Shown here piece after piece: positions 41,610-51,892 of a stretch of DNA of 51,892 nt (positions within the stretch are counted from its first letter, which is position 1; every line of letters starts with the position of its first letter). A program made the translations under genes and the position numbers. This DNA is from Christensenellaceae bacterium (GTDB lineage Bacteria > Bacillota > Clostridia > Christensenellales > Aristaeellaceae). The notes below the pieces were generated by a model, which searched no databases, was not told where the DNA came from, and was given only the letters and a program-made list of their open reading frames with translations. The stretch lies in the NCBI GenBank assembly GCA_022510815.1, contig JAFLST010000018.1, forward strand, positions 1 through 51,892. The letters run 5' to 3'.

Positions 41610-42404
41610 TCAGAACTCAACGAACCCCAGCTCTTCAAAGTCGCTGTTCAGGAACATCACGCCCCAGTCGGGATCGTCTCCGGTCACCGTGCCGATCACT
41701 TCTCCGCCTTCTGTCAGGTTCTCTTCCAGAAATACAGCGTTGCCCTCCATATAGACCACCGCCATCACGGCCTCGCCGCCCAGCTTCAGATCAAAGCAGA
41801 TCTCATCGCCTGCCGTCGGCTGCGTCACCGTCTCATACGACCCGTCTCCCTTCAGGCGCCGATACTGCACCTCGCTCACGCCGTAGGTATCCTCCAGCGT
41901 GAAGTGCCACCCTAACTGAGGGTCGTCGCCCTTGATCTCCGGGCTTCCGAGCGTCTCCGCCGTATCAATGATGCACATCGCGTCCATATCGACGTTATAC
42001 GTCGTGCCCAGCCGCAGCGACACAGGCAGCGTGATCTCAAAGCAGGTACCGCCGCCCCACATCTGCCACGCCAGCTCGAGCTCCGACAGCGCCCGCTGAC
42101 GGACATGCTTGCTGTCATTCATCGCGATGACATACTCTTCTCCGCCGTCCGACGTCTTGATATGCAGGCTGCCGGTACCGGCCTTCACGTCCTCGCGCGG
42201 CAGGAAAATGAACAGCGTCTTGCCTCCCAGCATGCTCACCTGCGCATTCGGGTAGAACATCATGTAGCCGAGCTTCGTGGTCAGATCAATCTTGGGAACA
42301 TTCTCATTCGGCTGGTCAGGGCCATACCCCTCCGGCCATTCCGCAGCACTGGCGCTCGCCATCAGCAGCGCGAGAACCATGCAAATCGCTATCAGCTTCT
42401 TCAT
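41610..42404 (-). CDS. Secreted protein of unknown function
   Basis: This is a 264-residue exported protein. Residues 1-20 are a signal peptide ending ASASAAE. The rest is beta-rich, with VSMLGGKTLFIFLPREDV, SLHIKTSDGGEEYVI, LPVSLRLGTTYNVDMDAMCI and a late acidic TVTGDDPDWGVMFL. I do not recognise a family. No anchor, repeats or catalytic motif are visible. The ATG at 42404 has GGAGGG upstream. It lies between the giant surface protein and the HD-GYP-like gene, both on the same strand. Confidence 0.7.
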   Translation of the reverse strand: MKKLIAICMVLALLMASASAAEWPEGYGPDQPNENVPKIDLTTKLGYMMFYPNAQVSMLGGKTLFIFLPREDVKAGTGSLHIKTSDGGEEYVIAMNDSKHVRQRALSELELAWQMWGGGTCFEITLPVSLRLGTTYNVDMDAMCIIDTAETLGSPEIKGDDPQLGWHFTLEDTYGVSEVQYRRLKGDGSYETVTQPTAGDEICFDLKLGGEAVMAVVYMEGNAVFLEENLTEGGEVIGTVTGDDPDWGVMFLNSDFEELGFVEF

Positions 42405-42539
42405 CGTCTTTCCCTCCAGCAGTTCCTCTCATGAGCGCGGCCGCCCGTCTTCAGAGCCGCCGCTTCACCAGAACCTTTCTGAAACGCGAATGTCCTCTCA
42501 TCCCAGAGGCATCTTCGCCATCTCGGGATGCGGAACGCT

Positions 42540-42602
42540 GTCCCATTTCCCGTTGTGAGCCATGACCGCTCTCATCGCTGAGGGCGGCCATGGCTTTTCC
42601 TT
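42540..42602. other. Hairpin with a plus-strand T run, no matching gene
   Basis: AGCCATG and CCGC pair with GCGG and CATGGCT, followed on the plus strand by TTTTCC. No plus-strand gene precedes it. It may be a folded leader of the gene at 42404. The rest of 42405-42683 holds nothing I can call a gene. Confidence 0.35.
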
Positions 42603-42639
42603 GATTCTTTGATTGTAACCATCATGTGAAGGCATGCCC

Positions 42640-42670
42640 CGGGCCGAGTCAACCGATGAGACTCAGCCCG
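42640..42670 (-). terminator. Hairpin after the giant surface-protein gene
   Basis: CGGGCTGAGTC and GACTCGGCCCG (42670-42660 with 42650-42640 on the minus strand) form an 11-bp stem with one G-T pair. No strong T run follows, so it is only a probable terminator. Confidence 0.5.
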
Positions 42671-42683
42671 GGCTTCCTTGTGA

Positions 42684-45600
42684 TTAGTCTTCCTTCTTCT
42701 TCCGGCCAAAGACGATCACCAGCAGGATTGCCAGTGCGCCGCAGCCACCGAAGACGAACGGATACATCGGGATCTCGAGACCCGTGCCAAGCAGCGTACC
42801 GAAGAGCGGGACGCCGTAATCGAACAGCATGAGCATTCCAGCCAGTTCCTCAGCGTTGTAGTCGCCTAAATACGGCACACCGCGCGGGACAGGGCCATCG
42901 GGGATTATGATGTCGCGATTCGGCCGCTCGGGCAGCAGCACATTGGTCACGTTCATGCCATCGTACAGGGCGTAGTAGCCGACAACGGACTCCTCTCGCA
43001 CCGTGTAGATGTAGGTATTGCCGTAGCCGTCGCCCTCGGGCAGGTTCGTGAACGTGTAGGTCCACTCGTCGGCAGCCGTCACGGTCGCTGTGCGGATCTC
43101 CTTGCCGTTCTGCAGCAGGATGATCGTGATGGACTCGGGACGCTTCTCGTTCTCGTTGTCGTTGTCCCGCCAAGTCTTCACGCCGGAGACCTCGATCTGC
43201 GCGACTTCTTCCTTCTCAACGATGGTGTTGGTGAAGTTGAGGCCATCCTGCGTGCCGATGTAGTAGTCGACAGGCGTCTCAACGACCGTATAAACGATCG
43301 GAGTACCCTGCGCGTTGGTCATCGGCAGCCGCGTGAAGGTGTAGGTCCAGACATTGGTGTCGGTGTTGGTCCAGACCGGAACGTTGGGCTGCGCAACGCC
43401 ATTGGCGTAGAGCACGACCTCGATCGAGTCAGGACGCATGCCGTCAGCATTGTTGTTGTCAACCCACGTCTTGGTACCGGACAGGTTGGTCGTCCGAACC
43501 GCCGGGACAGGCGTCTCCGTTTCCTCAGGCGTGGAAACCGGCGTCTCCGTCGGGGCCGCAGTCGGCGTTTCCGTCGGAGCAGCGGTCGGGGTAGCAGTCG
43601 CAGTCGCAGTCGGAGTCGCGGTTACAGTCGCCGTAGGCGTCGGAGTCGGAGCAGCGGTCGCCGTGGGCGTCGGAGTCGGAGCAGCGGTCGCCGTGGGCGT
43701 CGGAGTCGGAGCAGCGGTCGCCGTGGGCGTCGGAGTCGGAGACACAGTCGCCGTGGGCGTCGGGGACGGAGATGCAGTCACCGGGATCGTCGGGGTCGGG
43801 GACGCGGTCACCGGGGGCGTTGACTCCTCAACAATCGTCTTGTTGTCGAACGCGATGGCCGAGGCCGCCTGACCGTCCTTCGTGATCGTGACCACTTCCG
43901 TCAGCGCCGTGCCGCTCGCGGTAACCTTAACCTCCACCATGAAGACAGCCGCGTCGTACTCGTAATGCTGACCGTCGTTCACCTCGGTCACACGATACTT
44001 GTATGTGCCGGCCATGGTGAACTCCACCTGATCGAGCAGCGTGAAGCTGCCGCCGTTGTTCTGGACGATCACGCCCTTCGCAAGCGGGTCAGCCGTCGGG
44101 TTGCCCGCGACAGGCTCCATGTAGAAGCTGAACGTCTCGCCGTTGGCCGGAGTGACGCCGTTGACCGTCTTGGAACCGTTCAGGTTCACAGCCACGGGAG
44201 TGTAAGCGCTGTTGCTGATACCAAAGCCATCAACATCGACGACGAACGGCGAACCCGGATCGTCGGAGTACATCCACTTGGTGCTGTTGCCGTAATGCTT
44301 GTCGATGACAGCCTTGAAATTCGCCAGCGTCCTGCCGTTGCCGGACCAGATGACCGTGCCGTTGTTCAGGACGATCTCCTCGAGGACGGTGAAGTCAGCC
44401 GGAGAGCTGGCGACCAGCTCGCTGAACTCAACCGACTTGGCCAGCATGCCGTTGCTACTCTTGTACAGGTTCTGGTGGATGTAGAGCCCACCGTCCTTCC
44501 AGAGCCAGACATTGATAGCCTTGACGCCAATCGCATCCAGCTGAGCCGCGCTCGTGATGTTCGCCCAAGTCTTGTCGACGGTGATGTCGAGCGACGTGTT
44601 GCTGCGCTCGAAGATCACCGTACCGTTGTTGCCAATGCCGCCGCCCAGCTTGTTGGTGCTGTTGCCCCGAATGAGGACGTACTGCTTCGGCAGGGGGCTC
44701 TGCGGCACCGCCTGCGTGTACAGGTTCTTGAAGTAGCCGGAGTTCTTGAGGAAGCTGTCGGAGACATAGTCGCCAGCCTTGTAGTCAAAGCGGGTATTCG
44801 TGCCGACAGACTGCCAGTTGTACGGCGTGCCGTCGTACATGGCCTCGCTGACTTTGGACTTCGGGCTGCCCGTGCCGCCGCTGACCGAGGCCGAGATGCT
44901 GTTGGAAATGGCCAGATCGTCCGGCTTCTTGCCGCTGCCGAGGTTGCCGTAGATAGCAGCCATGTCGCCCACATTGCTGGTGGACGTCGCGCAGCCAGCA
45001 TAGCCGCCGCCGGCGATGGTCGCCGTATTGCCGGTCAGGATCGCGTTGACGATGGTCAGCACGCCGTTCTCGAAGAGGCCGTCGCCGTCATTGACGTAGA
45101 TGGCGCCGCCGCCGAAGTTGCCGATGCCGGTCGAAGGACCGCCAGTGCCAGCGGTGGTGCGGTTGTTCAGGAACTGACCGCCGGTGATCGTCGCTTTGAA
45201 CGAAGCCTGAACGAACAGGCCGCCGCCATTATGAACCGCCGTGTTGCCGGAGATCGTGCCGCCGGTCATCTCGAAGCTGACCACACCGTCATTCATCAGG
45301 TTGTCCGCAGCGTCCAGAGAGCCCAGCGACACACCGCCGCCATAGGTGGCAGCAGAGTTGCCGGAAATCGTACCGCCAGTCATGCGCATACGCGCCTTGC
45401 CGTAGATCAGTACGCCGCCGCCGCTGCCATCGCTGCTTTCGCTGCCGTTGGCACGGTTGCCGGTGATGGTGCCGTTCTTCATCTCGAAGAACGCGCCACG
45501 ATTCATTGTGATAGCGCCGCCCAGCGAGGCGTAGTTATTCGAGATCGTGCCGCCTTCCATCACGATATGGGCGCCCGAGCCAGCGGCATAGACCGCGCCG

Positions 45601-48600
45601 CCCTTCTCATGGGGGTTGCCGCCGGAAACACGGTTCCTCGTCAGGACCGCGCCGTCGGTGATGCGGAGCGTGCCGTTATCGCTGACATTGACAATGGGGC
45701 CGACGTTCGTGTACTTCGCGCCGGTGCCGTCGCCGCCGTGCAGGATGATGCCCTTGCCAACCGTCAGCGTACCGTTCGAGACCGAGAACATGGCCTTGCC
45801 GCCGACGTTGGAATCCTTGGAGAAGCGAGTGATCTTGATCGCGCCGTTGTTTGCAATCACAGAGCCGTAATTGGAGAGGGGCTCATCGCCGATCAGCGCA
45901 TTGAGCGAGAGCTCCAGACTCGTGCCGCTGACGGACACCGTACCCATCAGGTAAATGCCGTCATACTGCTTATCCGGATTCGCCGCGTTATGCGCCTTCA
46001 GCCTTGCCAGCGCGTCCTTGAGGTCGCCCGTCGGATTCTCCATGGTGCCGTCGCCATTCTTGCCGGGCTCCCAGAAGATGCCGCCGGTCACCGTCTTCTG
46101 CGCGACTACGATGTTATCAAGCGTCGTGTAGACGATGATGCGCGGGTTGGGGATGCCGGTAATCGTCGTCTTGCCGGGGTTCTTGTCGTCATCAATGCCG
46201 TTGAAGCCGGTATCCTGACAGAGAGTCTTGTCGACGAGCGGAATCTGCCCCTCGGTGTCCTGATCGTTCATCAGTTTGTACACCGCGCTGTTCACGTCGC
46301 TCAGGTTGATGGCAAAGTTGTTGTCCTGCGTGCCGAAGATGGAGCCCTCAGCACCCACGACGATCGGGGCATGCATGGCCTCCGGATTGCCGCTGGTGTA
46401 ACCGAACGCCTTATCCGTCGGCTTGACGATCATGTTGTTGACCCAGCCATTGATGAACAGCGGCTCGTCGGAATCCAGCCGGATCACCGCAGCGCCGTGG
46501 GTGCTCGAGTACAGATAGCTTCTGGTTCCGTTGCCGGTGCTGGCATTGCGGATCGGGGCCTTCGCCGCAGAGTTCGTGAGCGTCAGCCGACCGCCCGTCA
46601 CATTGAACAGCACGCTCTGATCCGAGTAGATGTTGCGGCCGTTCAGGTCGATCGTCACGCTGCTGCTGATTACCACCGTCTGCGGCTCATGGAACTCCTT
46701 GATGCCGGGGAACACGTCGGTCCATCCGTCCAGATAGCCCCCATCGCCGGGCACAGCACCCGTGATCAGCCTGAGGTTCGTCGCGTTGTTCGCGATGGCC
46801 TCCCCGAGGGTAGCGTAGAGCACATTGTTCGTCACATCATAGACGTTCATCCAGACCGGGATATTCTCCTCGGGCATGACCGTGAGGAAATAGCTCTCAG
46901 CCTTGATGGGCTTGCTCTTGATGTTCGCGGCAGTCCTGACAATCGCATGGCCGTAGTCATACCAGACGTGGCCCGCGGCCATGGAGCTCGCTTCCGGCAC
47001 CGTGGCGTTCTTGTTGCCCGCCACATACAGGTCGTGAGCCTGCTCGTTGACAGCCGCCTTATCCGACAGCTTGTTGTTCATGAGCTTGCCGGTCATGGAG
47101 AAGCTGCCGTTGCTGGGAATGGCGATACCGCCCGCAGCGGGCCGCACGCTGTCCGCGGTGTTGCCCGTGACCTCGACGTTCGTCAGGGTCATCGCGTTGG
47201 TGTTGCCGTACTGCACGATGCCGCCGGCAACCGTCACATCGGTCGTGGTGCCGCCGGTCACGACGAGCGTGTTGTCCTTGACGGAGCCGCCATTCATCGT
47301 GACGCTCTTGGTGGTGTAGGCCACCAGACCGCCGGCAACGTAGCCGTTCCCAGACACGATCGCGTGGTTACCGTCGATGGTGACATTCTTCAGCGTGAAG
47401 CTCGTGCCGTTCAGGAAGATACCGCCGGCGATGTTGCCAGTGCCCTCGGCCGTGTTGCCGGTGACCTTGGTGCCGGTGATGGTCAGAGCGCTTTCCTTGC
47501 CGGTGAGGTTGGCATAGATCGCGCCCGCCGTCGTCGCCGTGTTGCCGGAAATCTCACCGTCGGTGATGGTCACCTTGACCTGCGAGGCGGAGCTCACACG
47601 CACAGGAGCGCTGAAGCCCTTGTTGCCGGTGACGGTCGCGTTGCTGATGGCATGTTTCTCGCTGCCGCTGTTCATGCCTGTCACATCGATCACATAGCCG
47701 CCCTCGCCGGTGTTCCCTGAAAGCTCGGCGCCGCTCACGTCAAACGCGCACGACAGGTGCAGGATTGAGCCGCCATCCGTGGTGTTCTCAGAGAAGCTGC
47801 CGGTGATCGTGACCACCGCAGCGGTGCCCGTATGCACACCAACGCCGGAGTTGCCGGAGTTGCCGGTGAAGGTCGCGCCGATGGTCGCCTCACCGGAGGC
47901 AACAAAGACGCCAGCGCCCTTATCGGCGTTGTTGCCCGTGAAGGTGTTGGTGCTGTCAAGAACCAGCTGTTTTCCCGCGGCATAGATACCGGCGCCGCTG
48001 ACAGCCGTATTGTTCTTGAAGTTGGAGTTGGTGATCTTCGCGGCGGAGCTGCCTTCGATGCGCAGCGCGCCGCCATAATAGCTGCCCTTGTTGTTCTCAA
48101 AAGTCACGCCATCAATGGTCAGATTCGCGTTCGTCACGTTCAGACCGCCCGCGATGATGGATCTGGTGAACTCGCCGTCCGCGATCCGGCCATTCAGAAT
48201 GGAAACGACGTGCTTGTCAACATCCTCTACGGAGCTGAACTGGACATTCAGAACCGTCTTCTTGCCCTGACCGTTGAGCTCCCTGCCCCCCAGATCGAGC
48301 ACGAAGGTCTTATCGGTCACGACGAGCTGCTCAGCGATCACCATCGGAGCATCCTCGAGGAAGCTGATGACCGTCGGCTCGGCAGTCGCATCCGTCGCAA
48401 TCGCGGCAAACGCGTCCGCCAGCGTGGTGAAGTACATCACGCCGATGATCGTATCATTGCCCACCACCTCGGGGCGCTCGATCTTGACAATCGCGCCTTC
48501 GGGCGGCAAGATCTCGCCCACGGTCAGGAAATACTCGCCGCCCTGAGCGATCTCAGCGATGGCGGGATAAGTGCCGTATCTGGTGAGCCAGTAGCTGTTG

Positions 48601-51600
48601 GGGGCTACCTGCGCGCCGTTGCTCTTCATCATCTGCGGATGAATCAGCGCAGGCTTCGCGTCCTTGCTGACGTAGAGATCGTTGGCCCAGTAGGTGCTGC
48701 CGCCGCTGCTGTTGCCATAGATCGCGCCGCTGTTCATCACAAAGCCCGTGGTGCCGATCAGCACGCCGCCGGCATTCACACCGACGAACTCGGCCGCGCT
48801 GTTGCCCGTGATGACAACGTCATTCAGCGTCATCGAAGCGCCGCTGTGATACACGATTGCGCCCGCGGCATAGTTGCGCTCCCAATCGTTCGTCGCCTTG
48901 TTGTTCGTGAAGGTGACGCTGGTCAGCTTGGTCGCGCCAGAGCCGCTCTCGTTATAGATGGCGCCGGACTGCAGGCCCGTATTGCCGGTGAACTTGGAAT
49001 CCTGCACAGTCAGGTTCGTGCCTTCGCCCACGAAAACCGGATACCTCGCGCTGTTCCCCTCAAAGGTCATGTTGTCCAGCACGACATTCGCGTTCACAGC
49101 GTTAAGCACCGCATACGCGTCGCTCGTGCCGGTCTGGTTGCCCGCGAAGGAACCGTTGGCAATGGTCACATTGCCGCCCTTGATCGTGAACACGGAATTG
49201 TTGCCCGCGTTCGTCGAGAAGGTCTTGCTGGCCATATCCAGCGTGTAGGACTTATTATTGGAAACAACGGGCATGTCGATGTCCGCCAGGAGCTCGATCG
49301 TCTCACCGTCTTCCACGGCCTCGATCGCGGCCTCCAGCGTGAAGAACAGATACTGCTCCTCCTGCCCGGGCACTTCCTTCTCAACGATCTTCGCCACGGC
49401 CACATCCCAGTCCATCTGGCGATCCGTGCTGCCGAAGCCAAAGGCGTCAGAAACGCTGCCGCTCTTCGTCGCCACAGCGCTGTCGGAGTCGCCGACGACG
49501 GCGGTGAAGGAGAGACCATCCTCGCTCAAAGAGGTGATGATGCCCACGGTCAGGTCGTCTCCGCTGCCGAAGAAGACCAGATCGCCAACGCAAATCCTGT
49601 CCGATCCGTCAGGATTCTGCTCCCCGACCGGCTTCACGTCTTCAGGTTCGATGTAGAGACCAGTCGCCTTCATCTGCGCGAGCATCTCCGCAGCAGAATC
49701 AGTCAACTTGATCGTGTTCACGCCGACCATGCCAGCGCAGAACGCGACGAACTGCGCGTTCCAATCATCATTGTAGGAATACAGCTCATCCCGCGCGGTC
49801 AGGCCGTAGCGGGCACGCCCATACCACTCGCCATAGACGGAGTAGTAGACCTTGGGGCCATTGATGCTGTCGAAATCTACGACGCCCTCGGGCAGGATAA
49901 AGTCATCAATCTGATGATATCCCACCTGCGACAGCGCAACCGCGGCCAGATCCGGGCCGATCTCACCAGTCTTGCTGGCGTTCTCGGCCTTGCTGACCAT
50001 GTTGTCATACTCTTTGTCCTTCTCGGTTACCAGAACGGTGTGCACATACTCGCCGGTCTTCTTGGTGGTCTGATCCTGCACAATGACACCAATCTGGTAG
50101 ATGCCGGGATCGTTCCAAGAGAAGGGGCAGTCATACATGTACATCATCCAATGAGGCTGAGTACCATCGCCGTATGCGTCGCCATACGCATAGAGATATT
50201 CCTTCGCGCCGGTTTCTTCATCATACAGCACGTCGAAGTATTCGACCTTATATGTAGTTCCCACCATATTCTGGATGGTGAAATTCATGCTGTCCAGCGT
50301 GATACGATCCCCAACGAAAATGTGAGACTTCAGAGGCATATCGGGAGTGAGCACAATCTCCGGCAGTTCATCCGCCGTAATGAAGTTAAGCTTGGCTGCA
50401 CGCACGCCAACGCGCTTCTGATTAGCCAGCTCGTCGAAGCGAACCAGAAGGGTGGAATCCTCTTCAATACCCGAAATCGTGATCTCGTTATTCTGCCGAG
50501 GGCCGACTGTCGTAATGTAGTCCGACTTAATGAACTGATTCCATGTGGCTTCGGCCGCGGCCGCACGAAGCGCCGCATCGTCAGTCGTCACATCGCCGGC
50601 AACAACTGCCCAATAGGCGTTATTGCTGCATCCGTAACCAGTTCCCTCATAGACGCTGACCGTGAGGGGAAGACCTTCGACCACATCAAACTCATACTGC
50701 AGGAGCCTGAACCAGTTCGCTTCCTCGTTCAGCTTCCAATCGCTCGTATCCAGACCAAGGGCCGACTCGCCAGCCATCGTGGCGGGCAGCGCAGACGCGC
50801 GGACCATCAGCGCCATCATGCTGGCATAGCCGATAATATCCTTGTCGTTGCGGGCATAGCTGTGCCGGACGACCGCGCTGCCGCCCTCGACAACCTGCAC
50901 CTGACTGTCAGACACGCCGACCACGATACCGGCGCGGTCTTCCTTCAGGAAGATCACGTCGCCCTTCTCGGGCTCATAGTCAGAGGCGCTCTTGATCGCG
51001 CCCATCGAGTTCAGCTTGGCATACAAACCGTTCACGTCGCCCTGACGCGGGAAGCCGGTCGCCGGGATCTCCGCATAGGCGGCGCAGAAGGAAATGAACA
51101 TCGCGGTCCAGTCCGCGCCATAGGCATGACCAAACCAGTCGCCATAGACGGAATAGAACTGGCGCTCGCCATTCTCAATGATGAAGTCGATCTCGCTCTG
51201 CGTGTAGCCGACCTGCGACAGCGCCACAGCAACAATGTTCTCGCGCCAGTCGTCGGTCAGCTTCACTCTCTTCGCCGCCGCCGTGCAGGCGTCCAGAGAG
51301 GTCTTGTCCTTCTCGGCCACGATCACGCTGACGTTCGCAGACTTGACCTGCTCGGCTTCGTCCGTCACCACCGCGGTGATCGTGTAATCGCCGTAGGTCT
51401 CGGGCACAAAGTCCAGCGTGTCGGCGCTGCCGGAAACCGACTTCGAGCCAATCTCCTCGCCATTCACCTGATAGACCACCTGAATGTCGCCGAAGCCGCC
51501 GTCAACATCCAGCGTCACACGGACGGTCTCGCCAGCAAACGCGAAGCTCTTGTCAGCGGCCAGCGCGATCACGAGCTCTTCGATCTCCTCGGGCTCCTCA

Positions 51601-51892
51601 GTGGCCTCATCCTCAGGCACCTCGGTCTCCTTGGGGAGCTCTTCCTCATCAGCAGGCTCGGTCTCCTCAGGCGCCGGGGTCTTCTCGTCCTCGGGCACAG
51701 GAGTCTCCGCATCGTCATCGACTTGGTCATTCGTTTCGGGGGTTTCGGTTTCCTCGGCAGGCTCCGCCGTGGGTTCACTCGTCACCTCTTCGGTGGGCTC
51801 CGCCGTCGGTTCGCTCGTCACTTCTTCAGCGGGCTCCGCCGTCGGTTCGCTCGTCACCTCTTCGGCGGGCTCAGCCGTCGGCTCGCTCGTCA
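42684..51892 (-). CDS. Giant multidomain cell-surface protein (5' end outside window)
   Basis: The frame runs off the right edge, so the true start and any signal peptide are not seen; at least 3,068 residues are present. In order: 12-residue [12 protein letters not shown] repeats; an acidic Glu/Pro/Thr stretch; an Ig-like domain; a CHAP-like domain (51245-50815); a second Ig-like domain; another CHAP-like domain (about 49960-49500); a very long right-handed beta-helix with many SGNTA-like turns (about 49300-44650); a Cna-B-like domain; a Spy0128-type pilin domain (about 44200-43830); a Thr/Pro linker of 10-residue repeats; two Cna-B domains; a membrane segment and KKKED tail. No LPXTG motif is clear. 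Both CHAP-like domains lack the expected nucleophile Cys. An adhesin or wall-binding role is inferred from the domains. Confidence 0.88.
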   Translation of the reverse strand, partial: TSEPTAEPAEEVTSEPTAEPAEEVTSEPTAEPTEEVTSEPTAEPAEETETPETNDQVDDDAETPVPEDEKTPAPEETEPADEEELPKETEVPEDEATEEPEEIEELVIALAADKSFAFAGETVRVTLDVDGGFGDIQVVYQVNGEEIGSKSVSGSADTLDFVPETYGDYTITAVVTDEAEQVKSANVSVIVAEKDKTSLDACTAAAKRVKLTDDWRENIVAVALSQVGYTQSEIDFIIENGERQFYSVYGDWFGHAYGADWTAMFISFCAAYAEIPATGFPRQGDVNGLYAKLNSMGAIKSASDYEPEKGDVIFLKEDRAGIVVGVSDSQVQVVEGGSAVVRHSYARNDKDIIGYASMMALMVRASALPATMAGESALGLDTSDWKLNEEANWFRLLQYEFDVVEGLPLTVSVYEGTGYGCSNNAYWAVVAGDVTTDDAALRAAAAEATWNQFIKSDYITTVGPRQNNEITISGIEEDSTLLVRFDELANQKRVGVRAAKLNFITADELPEIVLTPDMPLKSHIFVGDRITLDSMNFTIQNMVGTTYKVEYFDVLYDEETGAKEYLYAYGDAYGDGTQPHWMMYMYDCPFSWNDPGIYQIGVIVQDQTTKKTGEYVHTVLVTEKDKEYDNMVSKAENASKTGEIGPDLAAVALSQVGYHQIDDFILPEGVVDFDSINGPKVYYSVYGEWYGRARYGLTARDELYSYNDDWNAQFVAFCAGMVGVNTIKLTDSAAEMLAQMKATGLYIEPEDVKPVGEQNPDGSDRICVGDLVFFGSGDDLTVGIITSLSEDGLSFTAVVGDSDSAVATKSGSVSDAFGFGSTDRQMDWDVAVAKIVEKEVPGQEEQYLFFTLEAAIEAVEDGETIELLADIDMPVVSNNKSYTLDMASKTFSTNAGNNSVFTIKGGNVTIANGSFAGNQTGTSDAYAVLNAVNANVVLDNMTFEGNSARYPVFVGEGTNLTVQDSKFTGNTGLQSGAIYNESGSGATKLTSVTFTNNKATNDWERNYAAGAIVYHSGASMTLNDVVITGNSAAEFVGVNAGGVLIGTTGFVMNSGAIYGNSSGGSTYWANDLYVSKDAKPALIHPQMMKSNGAQVAPNSYWLTRYGTYPAIAEIAQGGEYFLTVGEILPPEGAIVKIERPEVVGNDTIIGVMYFTTLADAFAAIATDATAEPTVISFLEDAPMVIAEQLVVTDKTFVLDLGGRELNGQGKKTVLNVQFSSVEDVDKHVVSILNGRIADGEFTRSIIAGGLNVTNANLTIDGVTFENNKGSYYGGALRIEGSSAAKITNSNFKNNTAVSGAGIYAAGKQLVLDSTNTFTGNNADKGAGVFVASGEATIGATFTGNSGNSGVGVHTGTAAVVTITGSFSENTTDGGSILHLSCAFDVSGAELSGNTGEGGYVIDVTGMNSGSEKHAISNATVTGNKGFSAPVRVSSASQVKVTITDGEISGNTATTAGAIYANLTGKESALTITGTKVTGNTAEGTGNIAGGIFLNGTSFTLKNVTIDGNHAIVSGNGYVAGGLVAYTTKSVTMNGGSVKDNTLVVTGGTTTDVTVAGGIVQYGNTNAMTLTNVEVTGNTADSVRPAAGGIAIPSNGSFSMTGKLMNNKLSDKAAVNEQAHDLYVAGNKNATVPEASSMAAGHVWYDYGHAIVRTAANIKSKPIKAESYFLTVMPEENIPVWMNVYDVTNNVLYATLGEAIANNATNLRLITGAVPGDGGYLDGWTDVFPGIKEFHEPQTVVISSSVTIDLNGRNIYSDQSVLFNVTGGRLTLTNSAAKAPIRNASTGNGTRSYLYSSTHGAAVIRLDSDEPLFINGWVNNMIVKPTDKAFGYTSGNPEAMHAPIVVGAEGSIFGTQDNNFAINLSDVNSAVYKLMNDQDTEGQIPLVDKTLCQDTGFNGIDDDKNPGKTTITGIPNPRIIVYTTLDNIVVAQKTVTGGIFWEPGKNGDGTMENPTGDLKDALARLKAHNAANPDKQYDGIYLMGTVSVSGTSLELSLNALIGDEPLSNYGSVIANNGAIKITRFSKDSNVGGKAMFSVSNGTLTVGKGIILHGGDGTGAKYTNVGPIVNVSDNGTLRITDGAVLTRNRVSGGNPHEKGGAVYAAGSGAHIVMEGGTISNNYASLGGAITMNRGAFFEMKNGTITGNRANGSESSDGSGGGVLIYGKARMRMTGGTISGNSAATYGGGVSLGSLDAADNLMNDGVVSFEMTGGTISGNTAVHNGGGLFVQASFKATITGGQFLNNRTTAGTGGPSTGIGNFGGGAIYVNDGDGLFENGVLTIVNAILTGNTATIAGGGYAGCATSTSNVGDMAAIYGNLGSGKKPDDLAISNSISASVSGGTGSPKSKVSEAMYDGTPYNWQSVGTNTRFDYKAGDYVSDSFLKNSGYFKNLYTQAVPQSPLPKQYVLIRGNSTNKLGGGIGNNGTVIFERSNTSLDITVDKTWANITSAAQLDAIGVKAINVWLWKDGGLYIHQNLYKSSNGMLAKSVEFSELVASSPADFTVLEEIVLNNGTVIWSGNGRTLANFKAVIDKHYGNSTKWMYSDDPGSPFVVDVDGFGISNSAYTPVAVNLNGSKTVNGVTPANGETFSFYMEPVAGNPTADPLAKGVIVQNNGGSFTLLDQVEFTMAGTYKYRVTEVNDGQHYEYDAAVFMVEVKVTASGTALTEVVTITKDGQAASAIAFDNKTIVEESTPPVTASPTPTIPVTASPSPTPTATVSPTPTPTATAAPTPTPTATAAPTPTPTATAAPTPTPTATVTATPTATATATPTAAPTETPTAAPTETPVSTPEETETPVPAVRTTNLSGTKTWVDNNNADGMRPDSIEVVLYANGVAQPNVPVWTNTDTNVWTYTFTRLPMTNAQGTPIVYTVVETPVDYYIGTQDGLNFTNTIVEKEEVAQIEVSGVKTWRDNDNENEKRPESITIILLQNGKEIRTATVTAADEWTYTFTNLPEGDGYGNTYIYTVREESVVGYYALYDGMNVTNVLLPERPNRDIIIPDGPVPRGVPYLGDYNAEELAGMLMLFDYGVPLFGTLLGTGLEIPMYPFVFGGCGALAILLVIVFGRKKKED
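43651..43740 (-). repeat. Perfect 30-bp tandem repeats in the surface protein linker
   Basis: Three identical 30-bp units lie back to back, with degenerate copies on each side (43621-43650, 43741-43800). On the minus strand each encodes ten residues rich in Thr, Pro and Ala. Such repeats change copy number easily, so linker length may vary among strains. Confidence 0.9.
51750..51892 (-). repeat. 36-bp tandem repeats at the right edge
   Basis: Three full 36-bp units (51857-51822, 51821-51786, 51785-51750) and part of a fourth encode [12 protein letters not shown]-type repeats. The array continues out of the window. The units differ at a few silent positions and in one Ala/Thr change. Confidence 0.88.

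Noticed and set aside
42420-42592. Short minus-strand peptide genes in the gap before 42404
   Set aside because: Two short frames exist but neither has a clear ribosome binding site or recognisable product.
43621-43800. CRISPR array suspected from 30-bp repeats
   Set aside because: The repeats abut with no spacers and encode a Thr/Pro linker within a long gene.
43965-47720. Plus-strand open frame of 1,251 codons
   Set aside because: It is antisense to the beta-helix of the giant surface protein, whose domains are clear. It has no start site and no family.

Overview
The window is G+C-rich bacterial DNA, most likely from a spore-forming lineage of Bacillota (class Clostridia; a gut Christensenellales-like organism would fit, but this is inference). 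The evidence is an RNase Y gene, a small acid-soluble spore protein, Hsp33, a class B sortase, a Cna-B/pilin-domain surface protein, strong AGGAGG-type ribosome binding sites and sigma-A promoters, several with extended -10 elements. I found no rRNA, tRNA, CRISPR array, IS element or integrase.

Left part (1-13.6 kb). The 5' end of rny runs off the left edge on the minus strand. A promoter at 1273-1301 drives a five-gene plus-strand set: two secreted phosphodiester glycosidase (NAGPA-fold) proteins, a secreted leucine-rich-repeat protein, a cytoplasmic GH2 beta-galactosidase, and a lower-GC aminoglycoside nucleotidyltransferase-like gene that looks acquired. A bidirectional terminator separates it from a solitary minus-strand Cas5c-like gene. 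Divergent from that are a third NAGPA protein and a flavodoxin-family gene. Minus-strand pairs follow: DUF6054-like plus GyrI-like, and a Cys-cluster protein plus an orphan beta-class DNA methyltransferase.

Middle (13.6-30.7 kb). A tightly overlapping plus-strand operon carries a GH31 glycosidase, an Orn/Lys/Arg-decarboxylase-fold PLP enzyme, a HAD phosphatase fused to thymidylate kinase, and mnmA. Next comes an XRE-cupin regulator with an acyl-CoA synthetase. Two non-coding segments, at 13735-13858 and 19772-19899, are clearly related to each other and look like copies of one structured RNA. Facing this is a long minus-strand operon: a YesL/DUF624-like membrane protein, SASP, a SAM methyltransferase, hslO, a TPR protein, a HEAT-like protein and a zinc-ribbon/TPR/CHB_HEX membrane protein. 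An XRE-Nudix fusion lies upstream.

Right part (30.7-51.9 kb). Here are a GH94 phosphorylase with a LacI/CcpA-like operator, a PRTase-like protein, and a secreted PIG-L deacetylase divergent from a class B sortase. A c-di-GMP-type block follows: a GGDEF protein with a solute-binding lipoprotein, and an HD-GYP-like protein. Then come a secreted protein of unknown function and a giant surface protein of more than 3,060 residues whose start lies beyond the right edge.

Read together, the window describes a carbohydrate-using anaerobe (GH2, GH31, GH94, NAGPA, PIG-L) with a large investment in cell-surface proteins. The most noteworthy items are the paired RNA elements, the lone Cas5c, the HAD-TMK and XRE-Nudix fusions, and the giant protein with two CHAP-like domains lacking the expected cysteine.
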